Origin: Indibacter alkaliphilus LW1
Lineage (GTDB): Bacteria > Bacteroidota > Bacteroidia > Cytophagales > Cyclobacteriaceae
DNA: 64,000 nt
Assembly (NCBI RefSeq): GCF_000295935.2
Contig: NZ_ALWO02000002.1
Coordinates: 1 to 64,000, forward strand
Direction of reading: 5' to 3'
A model generated the notes under the pieces. That model made no database searches and was not told the origin of the DNA. It saw nothing but the letters and a program-made list of their open reading frames with translations. The position numbers and the translations under genes were made by a program. Positions 35,737-44,285 of the stretch are shown here, in pieces (within the stretch, counting starts at the first letter, position 1; the number at the start of each line of letters is the position of its first letter).

Positions 35737-36297
35737 ATGAAATTCTTGAGAGCGTACAACATTGACATCATCAAACTCAAAGAGGGTAAACACACATTTG
35801 AGTTCAATGTAGATAATGAGTTCTTTAGGTTTTATGAAGCAGATGAATGGGTCAACGGAGCCAATCTAAAAATTGAAGTAATACTGAATAAGACAGTTTC
35901 CCTGATGGAGGCTCACTTTCAGGTTTCAGGTACCGTGGGGCTTACCTGCGACAGAAGCCTAGAGGAGTTTGATTATCAGCTAAATACCGAGGAATTGGTT
36001 ATTTACAAATATGGGGAAATGGAGCAGGAGATCAGTGAAGATGTAATCATGATCACCCGTGACACTCCCAGCATAAACATTGCCCAGCTTGTCTATGAAT
36101 TTATCTTGTTGGCTATTCCTGCCAAAAAGATTCATCCGGATTATGAAGACGAGGATGAAGAGGACGAAGGTGAAGGCAGTTTGGTCTATCTTTCTGAGGA
36201 GAACGAAGATGATACAGATAAGCCCTCAGGCAATAAAGAAAAGAAACAAACCGATCCCAGATGGGAAGCATTAAATAAATTAAAGAATAAAGATTAA
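35737..36297 (+). CDS. yceD: DUF177/YceD family protein
   Basis: 186-aa DUF177 (YceD) protein, the usual partner encoded next to rpmF and implicated in 23S rRNA accumulation. The conserved core is GLTCDRSLEEFDYQL with the family cysteine. The C-terminal third is strongly acidic (EDEDEEDEGEG) and ends in a basic tail. It normally co-transcribes with rpmF and the fatty acid genes, as here: rpmF begins 17 bp after the stop. A purine-rich GGGAGGAG stands 4-11 bases before the ATG. Confidence 0.88.
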   Translation: MKFLRAYNIDIIKLKEGKHTFEFNVDNEFFRFYEADEWVNGANLKIEVILNKTVSLMEAHFQVSGTVGLTCDRSLEEFDYQLNTEELVIYKYGEMEQEISEDVIMITRDTPSINIAQLVYEFILLAIPAKKIHPDYEDEDEEDEGEGSLVYLSEENEDDTDKPSGNKEKKQTDPRWEALNKLKNKD

Positions 36298-36314
36298 TCT
36301 AAAATAGCATAGAG

Positions 36315-36506
36315 ATGGCACATCCTAAACGCAAAATTTCGAAAACCAGAAGAGACAAAAGAAGAACTCACTATAAGCTAACTGCTCCAGGACTGGCTAA
36401 ATGCCCTACAACAGGTGAGACCCACCTACCTCATAGAGCATTTTGGTTGGACGGTAAACTGTACTACAAAGGACAGGTTATCATGGAAAAAGAAGTTCTT
36501 GCTTAA
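36315..36506 (+). CDS. rpmF: 50S ribosomal protein L32
   Basis: 63-aa basic ribosomal protein with the family N-terminus [17 protein letters not shown] and the [10 protein letters not shown] segment. Only one cysteine (CPTTG, residue 35) is left of the zinc ribbon of some L32 proteins, so this is the zinc-independent type. It sits between yceD and a terminator, the standard bacterial arrangement. The plsX gene that follows rpmF in many bacteria is absent here and the next gene is fabH. Confidence 0.96.
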   Translation: MAHPKRKISKTRRDKRRTHYKLTAPGLAKCPTTGETHLPHRAFWLDGKLYYKGQVIMEKEVLA

Positions 36507-36530
36507 TCATTACACAAAAGGCCTTTTGAC

Positions 36531-36568
36531 AAAATCCATCCCGACACAAGTCAGGGTGGATTTTTTTG
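36531..36568 (+). terminator. Rho-independent terminator after rpmF
   Basis: An inverted repeat (AAATCCATCCC at 36532-36542 with GGGTGGATTT at 36554-36563, one bulged base) around an 11-base loop is followed by a T-rich tract. It lies 25 bp past the rpmF stop and separates the ribosomal pair from fabH. Confidence 0.7.
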
Positions 36569-36641
36569 TTTTAAAGAAAAAGCTAAGTTTACAAGAAGTC
36601 TCTCCAGCAGAAACCTTTAAAGTCCTTTAAAACCAAAAAGC

Positions 36642-36673
36642 TTTGGTGAAAAAGGACATTTTAAATAATTTTG
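36642..36673 (+). promoter_or_regulatory. Promoter of fabH-efp-acc
   Basis: TTTG (36642-36645), exactly 20 bp, then TAATTTTG (36666-36673): both boxes match the Bacteroidota consensus. Transcription would start near 36680, leaving a leader of about 100 nt before fabH. I see no open frame or strong hairpin in that leader. Confidence 0.62.
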
Positions 36674-36783
36674 ATGCCTTGGTCTGCGATCAAAGCAATT
36701 CTCAATCCAAATTAGACCATAACACATTCAGAGCCAATAAATTAAAAAGTAACGCTTTTGTTTTGGCTGAAAACCATTGATTA

Positions 36784-37782
36784 ATGAAAAAAACCAGAGC
36801 AGTAATTACGGGAGTTCAAGGCTGGGTTCCGGAATATGTATTGACCAACCGTGAGTTGGAAACCATGGTGGATACCAATGACGAATGGATTACCACCAGA
36901 ACAGGAATAAAAGAAAGAAGGATTTTGAAAGGTGAAAACCAGGGGACTTCAGTAATCGGAATCAATGCTGTCAAAGGACTTTTAGAAAAAACCAATACCA
37001 AAGCAGAAGATATTGACTTGATTATCTGTGCGACAGTTACCCCTGACATGCCTTTCCCGGCTACAGCAAATATCATTGCAGATGGAGTTGGTGCCAAAAA
37101 CAGCTACAGCTATGATATTTCGGCTGCTTGTTCTGGATTTTTGTACGCCCTCACTATTGGCAGCCAGTTTATAGAAACCGGGATGCATAAAAAAGTCATC
37201 ATTGTAGGTGCAGACAAAATGTCTTCAATAATTGATTACCAAGACAGGGCTACCTGTATTATTTTTGGTGATGGTGGCGGTGCAGTACTTTTAGAACCTA
37301 CCCAGGAAAAAGTCGGTATTATGGATTCTTTACTCCATGCTGATGGCTCAGGAGCTCCTTTTCTTCATATGAAAGCAGGAGGTAGCCGAAAGCCGGCAAG
37401 CTTGGAAACCATCGCTGCCAGAGAGCATTTTGCTTTTCAGGAAGGATCCACAGTCTTCAAATTTGCTGTGACCAACATGGCAGAGGTCAGTGCTAGAATT
37501 ATGGAACGAAATAATCTGGCTTCCGAGGATATTGCATGGCTTGTTCCGCATCAAGCCAACAAAAGAATCATCGATGCTACCGCAAACCGAATGGGTGTTG
37601 GTCCCGATAAGGTGATGCTAAACATAGAGAAATACGGTAACACTACAGCCGGAACTTTACCTTTGTGTCTTTGGGATTACGAATCCCAACTTAAAAAAGG
37701 CGACAATATCATCCTTGCTGCTTTTGGAGGAGGATTCACTTGGGGATCCATCTATCTGAAGTGGGGGTATGACCCAAAATAA
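36784..37782 (+). CDS. fabH: Beta-ketoacyl-ACP synthase III (FabH)
   Basis: Condenses an acyl-CoA primer with malonyl-ACP to start fatty acid synthesis. 332 aa, normal. The catalytic triad is visible: Cys116 in SAACSGF, His in VPHQANKRI near residue 256 and Asn in EKYGNTTAG near 286. In Bacteroidota FabH usually prefers branched primers. That is family knowledge, not visible here. It is followed by efp (21 bp gap), accB and accC, tying initiation to malonyl-CoA supply. Confidence 0.95.
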   Translation: MKKTRAVITGVQGWVPEYVLTNRELETMVDTNDEWITTRTGIKERRILKGENQGTSVIGINAVKGLLEKTNTKAEDIDLIICATVTPDMPFPATANIIADGVGAKNSYSYDISAACSGFLYALTIGSQFIETGMHKKVIIVGADKMSSIIDYQDRATCIIFGDGGGAVLLEPTQEKVGIMDSLLHADGSGAPFLHMKAGGSRKPASLETIAAREHFAFQEGSTVFKFAVTNMAEVSARIMERNNLASEDIAWLVPHQANKRIIDATANRMGVGPDKVMLNIEKYGNTTAGTLPLCLWDYESQLKKGDNIILAAFGGGFTWGSIYLKWGYDPK

Positions 37783-37803
37783 TTAAATTTTAAACCAAAC
37801 AAT

Positions 37804-38367
37804 ATGGCAAGTACCGCAGATTTCAAAAATGGATTATGTCTTGTAATGAACAATGACATCTATTCCATAGTAGAATTTCAGCATGTAAAACCAGGGAAAG
37901 GAGCTGCTTTTGTTAGAACAAAACTAAAAAGCCTCACTTCCGGAAAGGTTTTGGACAAAACTTTCAATGCAGGTGAAAAGGTCACCACTGCCAGAGTAGA
38001 AAAAAGATCCCACCAATTCATCTATGCAGATGATATGGGGTATCATTTTATGGACATGGACAGTTTTGAGCAAATCCCAATTGAAGAAAAATTAATCGAG
38101 AGACCTCAATTACTCAAAGAAGGTCAGATTGTGGACATCTTAGTCCATGACGAAACTGAAACCCCTCTTTCAGTGGAGTTACCCCCATTTGTAGAACTGA
38201 TGATCACTTACACTGAACCTGGTATCAAAGGAGATACAGCCACCAATGCATTGAAGCCTGCTACTTTGGAAACCGGTGCTACTGTAATGGTTCCATTATT
38301 TGTAGAACAGGATACCATGATCAAGGTAGATACAAGAGATGGCTCCTACTCAGAAAGAGTGAAATAA
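37804..38367 (+). CDS. efp: Elongation factor P
   Basis: Rescues ribosomes stalled at polyproline. 187 aa with three beta-barrel domains. The loop that enters the ribosome is VKPGKGAAFVRTK with Lys32 at the position modified in E. coli EF-P. I see no epmA/epmB or rhamnosyltransferase (earP) gene in the window, and EarP-type EF-P would carry Arg there. The C-terminal signature of the family (DTRDGSYSERV) is intact. It lies 21 bp after fabH. Confidence 0.96.
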   Translation: MASTADFKNGLCLVMNNDIYSIVEFQHVKPGKGAAFVRTKLKSLTSGKVLDKTFNAGEKVTTARVEKRSHQFIYADDMGYHFMDMDSFEQIPIEEKLIERPQLLKEGQIVDILVHDETETPLSVELPPFVELMITYTEPGIKGDTATNALKPATLETGATVMVPLFVEQDTMIKVDTRDGSYSERVK

Positions 38368-38433
38368 TTTCAGAAAGCTAACTGATTTTCTTAAATTACA
38401 TAGTATTCTTAAAAGATATTCAAACCCAAACGC

Positions 38434-38456
38434 AATCTCCCGAAAGGGTGATTTTT
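38434..38456 (+). terminator. GAAA-tetraloop hairpin with T run before accB
   Basis: AATCTCCC (38434-38441), the tetraloop GAAA, and GGGTGATT (38446-38453) pair with one T-T mismatch and are followed by T residues. It ends 15 bp before the accB ATG. It could terminate part of the fabH-efp transcripts or act in the accB leader. Confidence 0.45.
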
Positions 38457-38470
38457 AAATTATTCAAGTT

Positions 38471-38944
38471 ATGAAAGCAAAAGAAATACAGGATTTAATT
38501 GATTTTATTTCCAATTCCGGTCTTGCGGAAGTAAAAATAGAAACTGATGAGTTTAAACTTTCTATAAAGAAACATGCTGATGCCCAAGCAGTAAGAGTAG
38601 AAGCAGCAGCGCCTACACAAGCAGCAGCGCCCGCTCCTGCTCCGGCACCTGTAGCTGCCAATCCAAGTCCAGCTGCTCCTGCAAAAGAAGAAAGCAGCAA
38701 TTATGTAGAAATCAAATCTCCTATGATTGGGACATTCTACAGAACTCCAAACCCTGATTCAGATGCTTTTGTAAATGTTGGCGACACTGTCAGCAAAGGC
38801 CAGACAGTTTGTATCATTGAAGCAATGAAGCTTTTCAATGAAATCGAATCTGAGGTATCCGGAAAAATCGTTAAGGTATTGGTTGAAAATTCCCAGCCGG
38901 TAGAATATGATCAGCCATTATTTTTGGTTGATCCAGCAGGATAA
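38471..38944 (+). CDS. accB: Biotin carboxyl carrier protein of acetyl-CoA carboxylase
   Basis: 157 aa. The N-terminal helical part (residues 1-35) docks to biotin carboxylase, and residues about 40-75 form a mobile Ala/Pro-rich linker. The C-terminal lipoyl/biotinyl domain carries the biotin lysine, Lys120, in [10 protein letters not shown]. It supplies the carboxybiotin arm for malonyl-CoA synthesis. It is followed by accC after a 27-bp gap. The carboxyltransferase subunits accA/accD are not in the window. A hairpin with a GAAA loop stands just upstream. Confidence 0.95.
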   Translation: MKAKEIQDLIDFISNSGLAEVKIETDEFKLSIKKHADAQAVRVEAAAPTQAAAPAPAPAPVAANPSPAAPAKEESSNYVEIKSPMIGTFYRTPNPDSDAFVNVGDTVSKGQTVCIIEAMKLFNEIESEVSGKIVKVLVENSQPVEYDQPLFLVDPAG

Positions 38945-38971
38945 TTTTTGTTTCAACAAACCCAAATTACA

Positions 38972-40321
38972 GTGTTTAATAAAATATTAATTGCCAACCG
39001 TGGAGAAATAGCACTGAGAGTGATCCGTACCTGCAAAGAGATGGGGATCAAAACAGTAGCTGTTTACTCTGTTGCTGACAAGGACAGCTTACATGTTCGC
39101 TTTGCTGATGAAGCTGTATGTATTGGAGCACCTCCGAGTAAGGAATCCTATCTAAATATTCCTAGAATCATAGCTGCTGCAGAAATCACCAACGCAGATG
39201 CAATTCACCCTGGCTATGGTTTTCTTTCTGAAAACGCTGAGTTTTCAAGAATATGTGAAGAATACGGGATCAAATTTATCGGGGCAAGTCCCGAAATGAT
39301 CAATAAGATGGGTGATAAAGCTACTGCCAAAGCAACCATGAAGGAAGCTGGAGTACCCACCATCCCAGGTTCAGAAGGCTTATTGGAATCAATAGATCAA
39401 GGTATCAAGATCGCCAATGAAATGGGCTATCCAGTAATTCTGAAAGCAACTGCAGGTGGTGGTGGCCGAGGAATGAGAATTGTCCGTCAGGAAAGTGAGT
39501 TTAAGAAAGCCTGGGATGATGCAAGACAAGAGTCTGGTGCAGCCTTTGGAAATGACGGATTATACTTGGAAAAATTTGTAGAAGAGCCCCGCCATATTGA
39601 AATTCAGATAGTAGGAGACAGTAAAGGCAGAGCTTGCCACTTGTCTGAGAGAGATTGCTCCATACAGAGAAGACATCAAAAATTAGTAGAAGAAACGCCA
39701 TCCCCCTTCATGACAGATGAATTGAGAGAGGCTATGGGTACAGCCGCCATCAAAGGTGCTGAGGCAATAGGATATGAAGGCGCAGGCACGATAGAGTTTT
39801 TGGTTGACAAACACAGAAACTTCTTCTTTATGGAAATGAACACCCGAATACAGGTGGAACACCCCATCACCGAAGAAGTGACCGATTTTGACCTGATCAA
39901 AGAACAAATCAAAGTAGCGGCAGGAGAGCCTATTTCCGGTCAGAATTATTTCCCAAAGCTTTATGCTATGGAATGTAGGATCAATGCGGAAGACCCTGCC
40001 AATGGATTTAGACCAAGCCCGGGAAAAATAGTCAACCTGCACATGCCGGGTGGTAGAGGTGTAAGAGTGGACAGCCATGTATATGCAGGCTATGTTATCC
40101 CGCCTAATTATGATTCTATGATTGCCAAACTGATTGTGAGCGGTCAGTCTAGAGAAGAAGTAATTGTGAGAATGAAAAGAGCTCTTGAGGAATTTGTAAT
40201 AGATGGAATCAAAACCACTATCCCTTTCCATATTTCACTTCTGGAAAATGAAGAATTTAAGGCAGGAAACTTCACCACGAAGTTTTTGGAAACCTTTGAC
40301 TTCTCCGTAATCAAAAAATAA
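38972..40321 (+). CDS. accC: Acetyl-CoA carboxylase biotin carboxylase subunit
   Basis: ATP-grasp enzyme that carboxylates biotin on AccB. I chose the GTG at 38972, giving [16 protein letters not shown] and 449 aa, the exact usual length. The frame could open earlier at a TTG (38948) but those eight residues are not family-like. Visible motifs are the ATP glycine loop [38 protein letters not shown] with the metal glutamates, and the biotin-side [10 protein letters not shown]. It ends the fabH-efp-accB-accC block and is closed by a strong terminator. Confidence 0.95.
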   Translation: MFNKILIANRGEIALRVIRTCKEMGIKTVAVYSVADKDSLHVRFADEAVCIGAPPSKESYLNIPRIIAAAEITNADAIHPGYGFLSENAEFSRICEEYGIKFIGASPEMINKMGDKATAKATMKEAGVPTIPGSEGLLESIDQGIKIANEMGYPVILKATAGGGGRGMRIVRQESEFKKAWDDARQESGAAFGNDGLYLEKFVEEPRHIEIQIVGDSKGRACHLSERDCSIQRRHQKLVEETPSPFMTDELREAMGTAAIKGAEAIGYEGAGTIEFLVDKHRNFFFMEMNTRIQVEHPITEEVTDFDLIKEQIKVAAGEPISGQNYFPKLYAMECRINAEDPANGFRPSPGKIVNLHMPGGRGVRVDSHVYAGYVIPPNYDSMIAKLIVSGQSREEVIVRMKRALEEFVIDGIKTTIPFHISLLENEEFKAGNFTTKFLETFDFSVIKK

Positions 40322-40345
40322 ATCAAAATATTATCAATCCAATTG

Positions 40346-40377
40346 AAGCCGACCAATTTGGTCGGCTTTCTTTTTTA
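40346..40377 (+). terminator. Rho-independent terminator after accC
   Basis: A perfect 9-bp GC-rich stem (AAGCCGACC at 40346-40354 with GGTCGGCTT at 40360-40368), a short AATTT loop and a T-rich tail, 24 bp after the accC stop. Confidence 0.88.
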
Positions 40378-40435
40378 CAATACTTTCTTCGCAGTTCTTG
40401 ATATTTACTTCATCAGAATATCAATAGTTGATTTT

Positions 40436-40467
40436 TTTGGGAAACAATTTTGTCTTCTGTAATTTTT
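40436..40467 (+). promoter_or_regulatory. Promoter of the PSCyt/DUF1501 operon
   Basis: TTTG (40436-40439), 20 bp, then TAATTTTT (40460-40467), which differs from TAnnTTTG only in its last base. Transcription would start near 40474, about 37 nt before the GTG start at 40511. Confidence 0.5.
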
Positions 40468-40510
40468 TTCACGAATTTACTTGAACTGAAAGTAACTCCC
40501 CTGAATAGCC

Positions 40511-42820
40511 GTGAAAAAACTGATTTCCTTTGCCCTTCCCTCTTTGCTTGTCTTGTTTTTTTCTTGCCAAGAAAAAACTACGACAAACAACTTCCTGGAT
40601 GGTAAAGACCAAGTAAGCTATAACTTTCATGTCAGGCCTATTCTTTCTGATAAATGTTTTGCATGTCATGGCCCTGACGCCAACAAAAGAGAGGCAGGGC
40701 TGCGCCTCGATATCGCCGATTCGGCCTATGCCACTTTGAAGGAAAACCCCGGTCGCCACGGAATTGTCCCAGGGAATCCTTCTGATTCAGAAATTTACAT
40801 CCGCCTTACATCAGATGATCCGGGAGAGCGCATGCCTCCAGTGGAGTCCAATCTAAGCCTCAACCCAGATGAAATCGAAATTATTAAAAAATGGATAGAA
40901 CAGGGTGCCAGGTATGAACCGCATTGGGCATTTGTAAAACCCCAGAAACAAGCCCTTCCGAAAGTCAAACATCAAAAATGGCCTTCCAATGAAATAGATT
41001 ATTTCATACTCCGGCAAATGGAATCAGCAGGCCTGAAACCCAACGCAGAAGCAGATAAGGTCGGCTTGCTCAAAAGAATCAGCCTAGACCTGACCGGACT
41101 CCCACCCTTACCGGAATGGATTGCTGACTTTGAAAGAGATGATTCTGAAGAAGCATATTCCAACATGATAGATCAACTTCTCTCCAAGGAATCATTTGGA
41201 GAGAAAATGGCCGCGCTATGGATGGATATCTCAAGGTACTCTGATTCATACGGTTATCAGGATGACAATGTCAGAACACAATGGCCCTACCGGGATTGGG
41301 TGATTCATGCTTTCAACAAAAACTTACCTTACGATGAGTTCATCACCTGGCAATTGGCAGGTGATTTATTACCGGACAAGAACAAAGAAAAAATCCTTGC
41401 TACAGCTTTTAACAGAAATCATAAGTATACAGAAGAAGGTGGAGTGATAGAAGAAGAATACCGTGTGGAATATGTTTTAGACAAAACAAACACATTCAGC
41501 AAGGGAATCTTGGGACTTACTGCAGAATGTGCCCAATGTCATGACCACAAGTATGATCCCATTTCCCAAAAAGAATACTTTGAGCTGTTTTCATTCTTCA
41601 ATAATACCCCTGAAAAGGGATATGAGGGAGACGTCATGCAATCCAAACCAGCAAAAACCCCAATTCTTTGGATTGAAAAAGAGGACATAGAAGAAATTCT
41701 GAAATTTATCAACCAGCAGGATTCCGACAGGATTATGGTTTCTGTAATGGAGGAATTGGACAGTTTAAGGCCTACATTTATTTTGGACAGAGGATTATAT
41801 GATGCTCCTACAGACCAGGTTTTTCCCTCTACCCCATTATCCGTTAAAGCATTTGATCAAAATTACCCAAAAAACCGACTTGGCCTTGCCCAATGGACTG
41901 TTTCTAAAGACAATCCATTGACCGCTAGGGTTTTTGTCAATCTCATTTGGCAAGAAATATTTGGGCAGGGAATTGTAAAATCTACAGGAGACTTCGGGAT
42001 GCAGGGAGATTTACCATCCCATCCTGAACTTTTAGATTGGCTAGCTGTGGACTTTATGGAAAATGGATGGAACATCAAAAGGCTATTAAAGCAGATTCTC
42101 AGCTCAGCTACTTATAGACAGTCCTCTGTGGTAGACCGAAAAAAACTAGAGAAAGACCCAGAAAACACCTTCCTTTCAAGGTATTCGAGATTAAGGCTAC
42201 CTGCCGAAAACATCCGGGATCTTGTACTGGCAAGCTCCGGCCTTTTGGTGAATGAAATTGGAGGACCAAGTGTCAAACCCTACCAACCTAAAGGACTGTG
42301 GGAAGCTTCAACATCCGGAAGAGGAGAGTTGAAAACCTATCAACAAGACAGTGGAGAAAAACTATATAGGAGAGGATTATACACTTTTATAAAATTGACC
42401 TCACCACCTCCCATGCCGATTATTTTTGACGGCTCCAACAGGGACCTTTGCGAAGTCAATAGAGGACGAACAAATACTCCTTTACAGGCCTTGGTAATGC
42501 TCAACGACCCATTGGTCTTGGAAGCATCTTCTTATCTTGCCAATACTCTCTTAAAAAGAAAATCCGATCCCAGTTTGGCTATAGAAGAAGCATTCCTACG
42601 AATAGTCTGCAGATATCCCAAACATCAGGAGTTGAAAATCTTGGAAGATTACTTCAAAGAAGAAAAAATTCGGTTTTCTAAAGACATGAGCCAAGCTGCA
42701 AGCCTTATACGTGTTGGAAATTCCGCATCCCAAACGGAAGAAATCAATGAAGACCTGGCAGCCATGATGCAGGTCATCAGCTTACTTTACAATTTGGAAG
42801 AAACACTCATGAAAATCTGA
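40511..42820 (+). CDS. PSCyt1-DUF1549-DUF1553 lipoprotein (planctomycete-type cytochrome c)
   Basis: 769-aa lipoprotein (Cys19 in LFFSC) with a GTG start. Domains in order: PSCyt1 haem-c-like region with CFACH at residues 49-53 and RMPP; DUF1549 (PSCyt2) from about 135 to 370, which holds a second CAQCH; and DUF1553 (PSD1) from about 440 to 690. The LamG or lipase insert seen between these domains in many planctomycete proteins is missing. Family function is unproven, but these proteins occur with DUF1501 proteins and sugar-degradation genes. It is the first of four close genes (1 bp to the DUF1501 gene). Confidence 0.87.
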   Translation: MKKLISFALPSLLVLFFSCQEKTTTNNFLDGKDQVSYNFHVRPILSDKCFACHGPDANKREAGLRLDIADSAYATLKENPGRHGIVPGNPSDSEIYIRLTSDDPGERMPPVESNLSLNPDEIEIIKKWIEQGARYEPHWAFVKPQKQALPKVKHQKWPSNEIDYFILRQMESAGLKPNAEADKVGLLKRISLDLTGLPPLPEWIADFERDDSEEAYSNMIDQLLSKESFGEKMAALWMDISRYSDSYGYQDDNVRTQWPYRDWVIHAFNKNLPYDEFITWQLAGDLLPDKNKEKILATAFNRNHKYTEEGGVIEEEYRVEYVLDKTNTFSKGILGLTAECAQCHDHKYDPISQKEYFELFSFFNNTPEKGYEGDVMQSKPAKTPILWIEKEDIEEILKFINQQDSDRIMVSVMEELDSLRPTFILDRGLYDAPTDQVFPSTPLSVKAFDQNYPKNRLGLAQWTVSKDNPLTARVFVNLIWQEIFGQGIVKSTGDFGMQGDLPSHPELLDWLAVDFMENGWNIKRLLKQILSSATYRQSSVVDRKKLEKDPENTFLSRYSRLRLPAENIRDLVLASSGLLVNEIGGPSVKPYQPKGLWEASTSGRGELKTYQQDSGEKLYRRGLYTFIKLTSPPPMPIIFDGSNRDLCEVNRGRTNTPLQALVMLNDPLVLEASSYLANTLLKRKSDPSLAIEEAFLRIVCRYPKHQELKILEDYFKEEKIRFSKDMSQAASLIRVGNSASQTEEINEDLAAMMQVISLLYNLEETLMKI

Positions 42821-42821
42821 A

Positions 42822-44273
42822 ATGGAAAAGGAACAACTGGAACATAACTTAAATCACAACAGAAGAAAATTCCTGTCCAAACTAAGCCTAGGTATAGGAA
42901 GTCTTGCTTTGGGTAGTCTTTTGATTCCTGACCTTTTCAAAAGAAAAAGTGTTGAAGAGGAGCTTTTTGACGCACTACCCCATTTTGCACCCAAAGCCAA
43001 AAGGGTGATCTATCTCTTCCAAAACGGTGCCCCTTCTCAATTGGAATCTTTTGACTACAAACCCCTGCTCAACAAACAAATGGGACAGGAGTTACCTGAA
43101 TCCATCAGAATGGGGCAAAGACTTACCGGAATGACTTCCGGACAAAGTTCATTTCCACTGGTGGGTTCCTATTTTGGCTTTCAACAGTATGGCGAAGCCA
43201 GAGCTTGGATTTCAGACCTTTTTCCTCATACTGCCAAAATCGTAGATGATATCTGTATCATTAAGTCTATGCATACCGAAGCAATCAATCATGATCCTGC
43301 TCTCACCTTTTTTCAAACAGGGGCTCAGGTTGGAAACAGACCCAGTATGGGAGCATGGTTGAGTTATGGGCTAGGAAGTGAAAACAGTAACCTGCCTGCT
43401 TTCTGTGTATTGCTGAGCCGAGGGAAAGGAAACGGGCAGGGAGTTTACTCCAAATTATGGACCAACGGCTTTTTGGATTCCGTTCATCAGGGAGTCCAAT
43501 TTTCCGCAAGCGAAGATCCCGTACTCTATTTGGGTGACCCGGTCGGTATGTCACGGGAAGATAGGAGAAAGATGCTCGATAAACTTTCAGTCTTGAATGA
43601 AATGAGTTATGAATCCTTTGGAGATCCCGAGATTCTCGCAAAAATCCAGCAGTACGAAATGGCTTTTCGGATGCAGACCGCTGTTCCGGAAGTCACCGAC
43701 ATCACCAAAGAACCCGACAGCATCATCAAAATGTACGGCCCAGACTGCCTTGTTCCCGGCACTTATGCTGCAAATTGTCTTTTAGCAAGAAAACTTTCAG
43801 AAAATGGAGTCCGATTTGTCCAACTCTATCACCAAGGTTGGGATCAACATGACAACCTCCCAAGAGAAATCATGGGACAGGCCAAAGATGTGGACCAAGC
43901 TTCAGCAGCATTGATCAAAGATCTCAAACAGAGGGGTTTATTGGATGAAACTTTGGTTATTTGGGGAGGGGAATTTGGTAGGACCAATTACTGCCAAGGA
44001 AAAATGCAGGAAGATAATTACGGAAGAGATCACCACCCAAGGGCTTTTTCAATCTGGATGGCAGGAGGTGGAGTTAAGTCAGGAATGGTATACGGGGAAA
44101 CCGATGAGTTTGGATACAACATTGTGGACAAACCCGTTCATATCCATGACTTCCAGGCCACAGTGCTGCATCTGATGGGAATACATCACGAAAAACTTAC
44201 TTTCAAACATCTGGGAAGACGGTATAGACTGACAGATGTGCATGGAAAAGTAGTCAAAGACATCCTTGTTTAA
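42822..44273 (+). CDS. DUF1501 protein with Tat signal
   Basis: 483-aa exported protein of the DUF1501 family (alkaline phosphatase/sulfatase-like fold). The N-terminus has a twin-arginine motif NRRKFLSKL (Arg14-Arg15) before a hydrophobic stretch, so it is exported folded. Features of the fold include VIYLFQNGAPSQLESFD, VQLYHQGWDQH and VIWGGEFGRTNYCQG, which carry likely metal ligands (Asp, His, Glu). The partner pairing with a PSCyt/DUF1553 protein is a recurring arrangement. The reaction is unknown. It begins one base after the previous stop. Confidence 0.87.
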   Translation: MEKEQLEHNLNHNRRKFLSKLSLGIGSLALGSLLIPDLFKRKSVEEELFDALPHFAPKAKRVIYLFQNGAPSQLESFDYKPLLNKQMGQELPESIRMGQRLTGMTSGQSSFPLVGSYFGFQQYGEARAWISDLFPHTAKIVDDICIIKSMHTEAINHDPALTFFQTGAQVGNRPSMGAWLSYGLGSENSNLPAFCVLLSRGKGNGQGVYSKLWTNGFLDSVHQGVQFSASEDPVLYLGDPVGMSREDRRKMLDKLSVLNEMSYESFGDPEILAKIQQYEMAFRMQTAVPEVTDITKEPDSIIKMYGPDCLVPGTYAANCLLARKLSENGVRFVQLYHQGWDQHDNLPREIMGQAKDVDQASAALIKDLKQRGLLDETLVIWGGEFGRTNYCQGKMQEDNYGRDHHPRAFSIWMAGGGVKSGMVYGETDEFGYNIVDKPVHIHDFQATVLHLMGIHHEKLTFKHLGRRYRLTDVHGKVVKDILV

Positions 44274-44285
44274 ACCTCCTTGACC

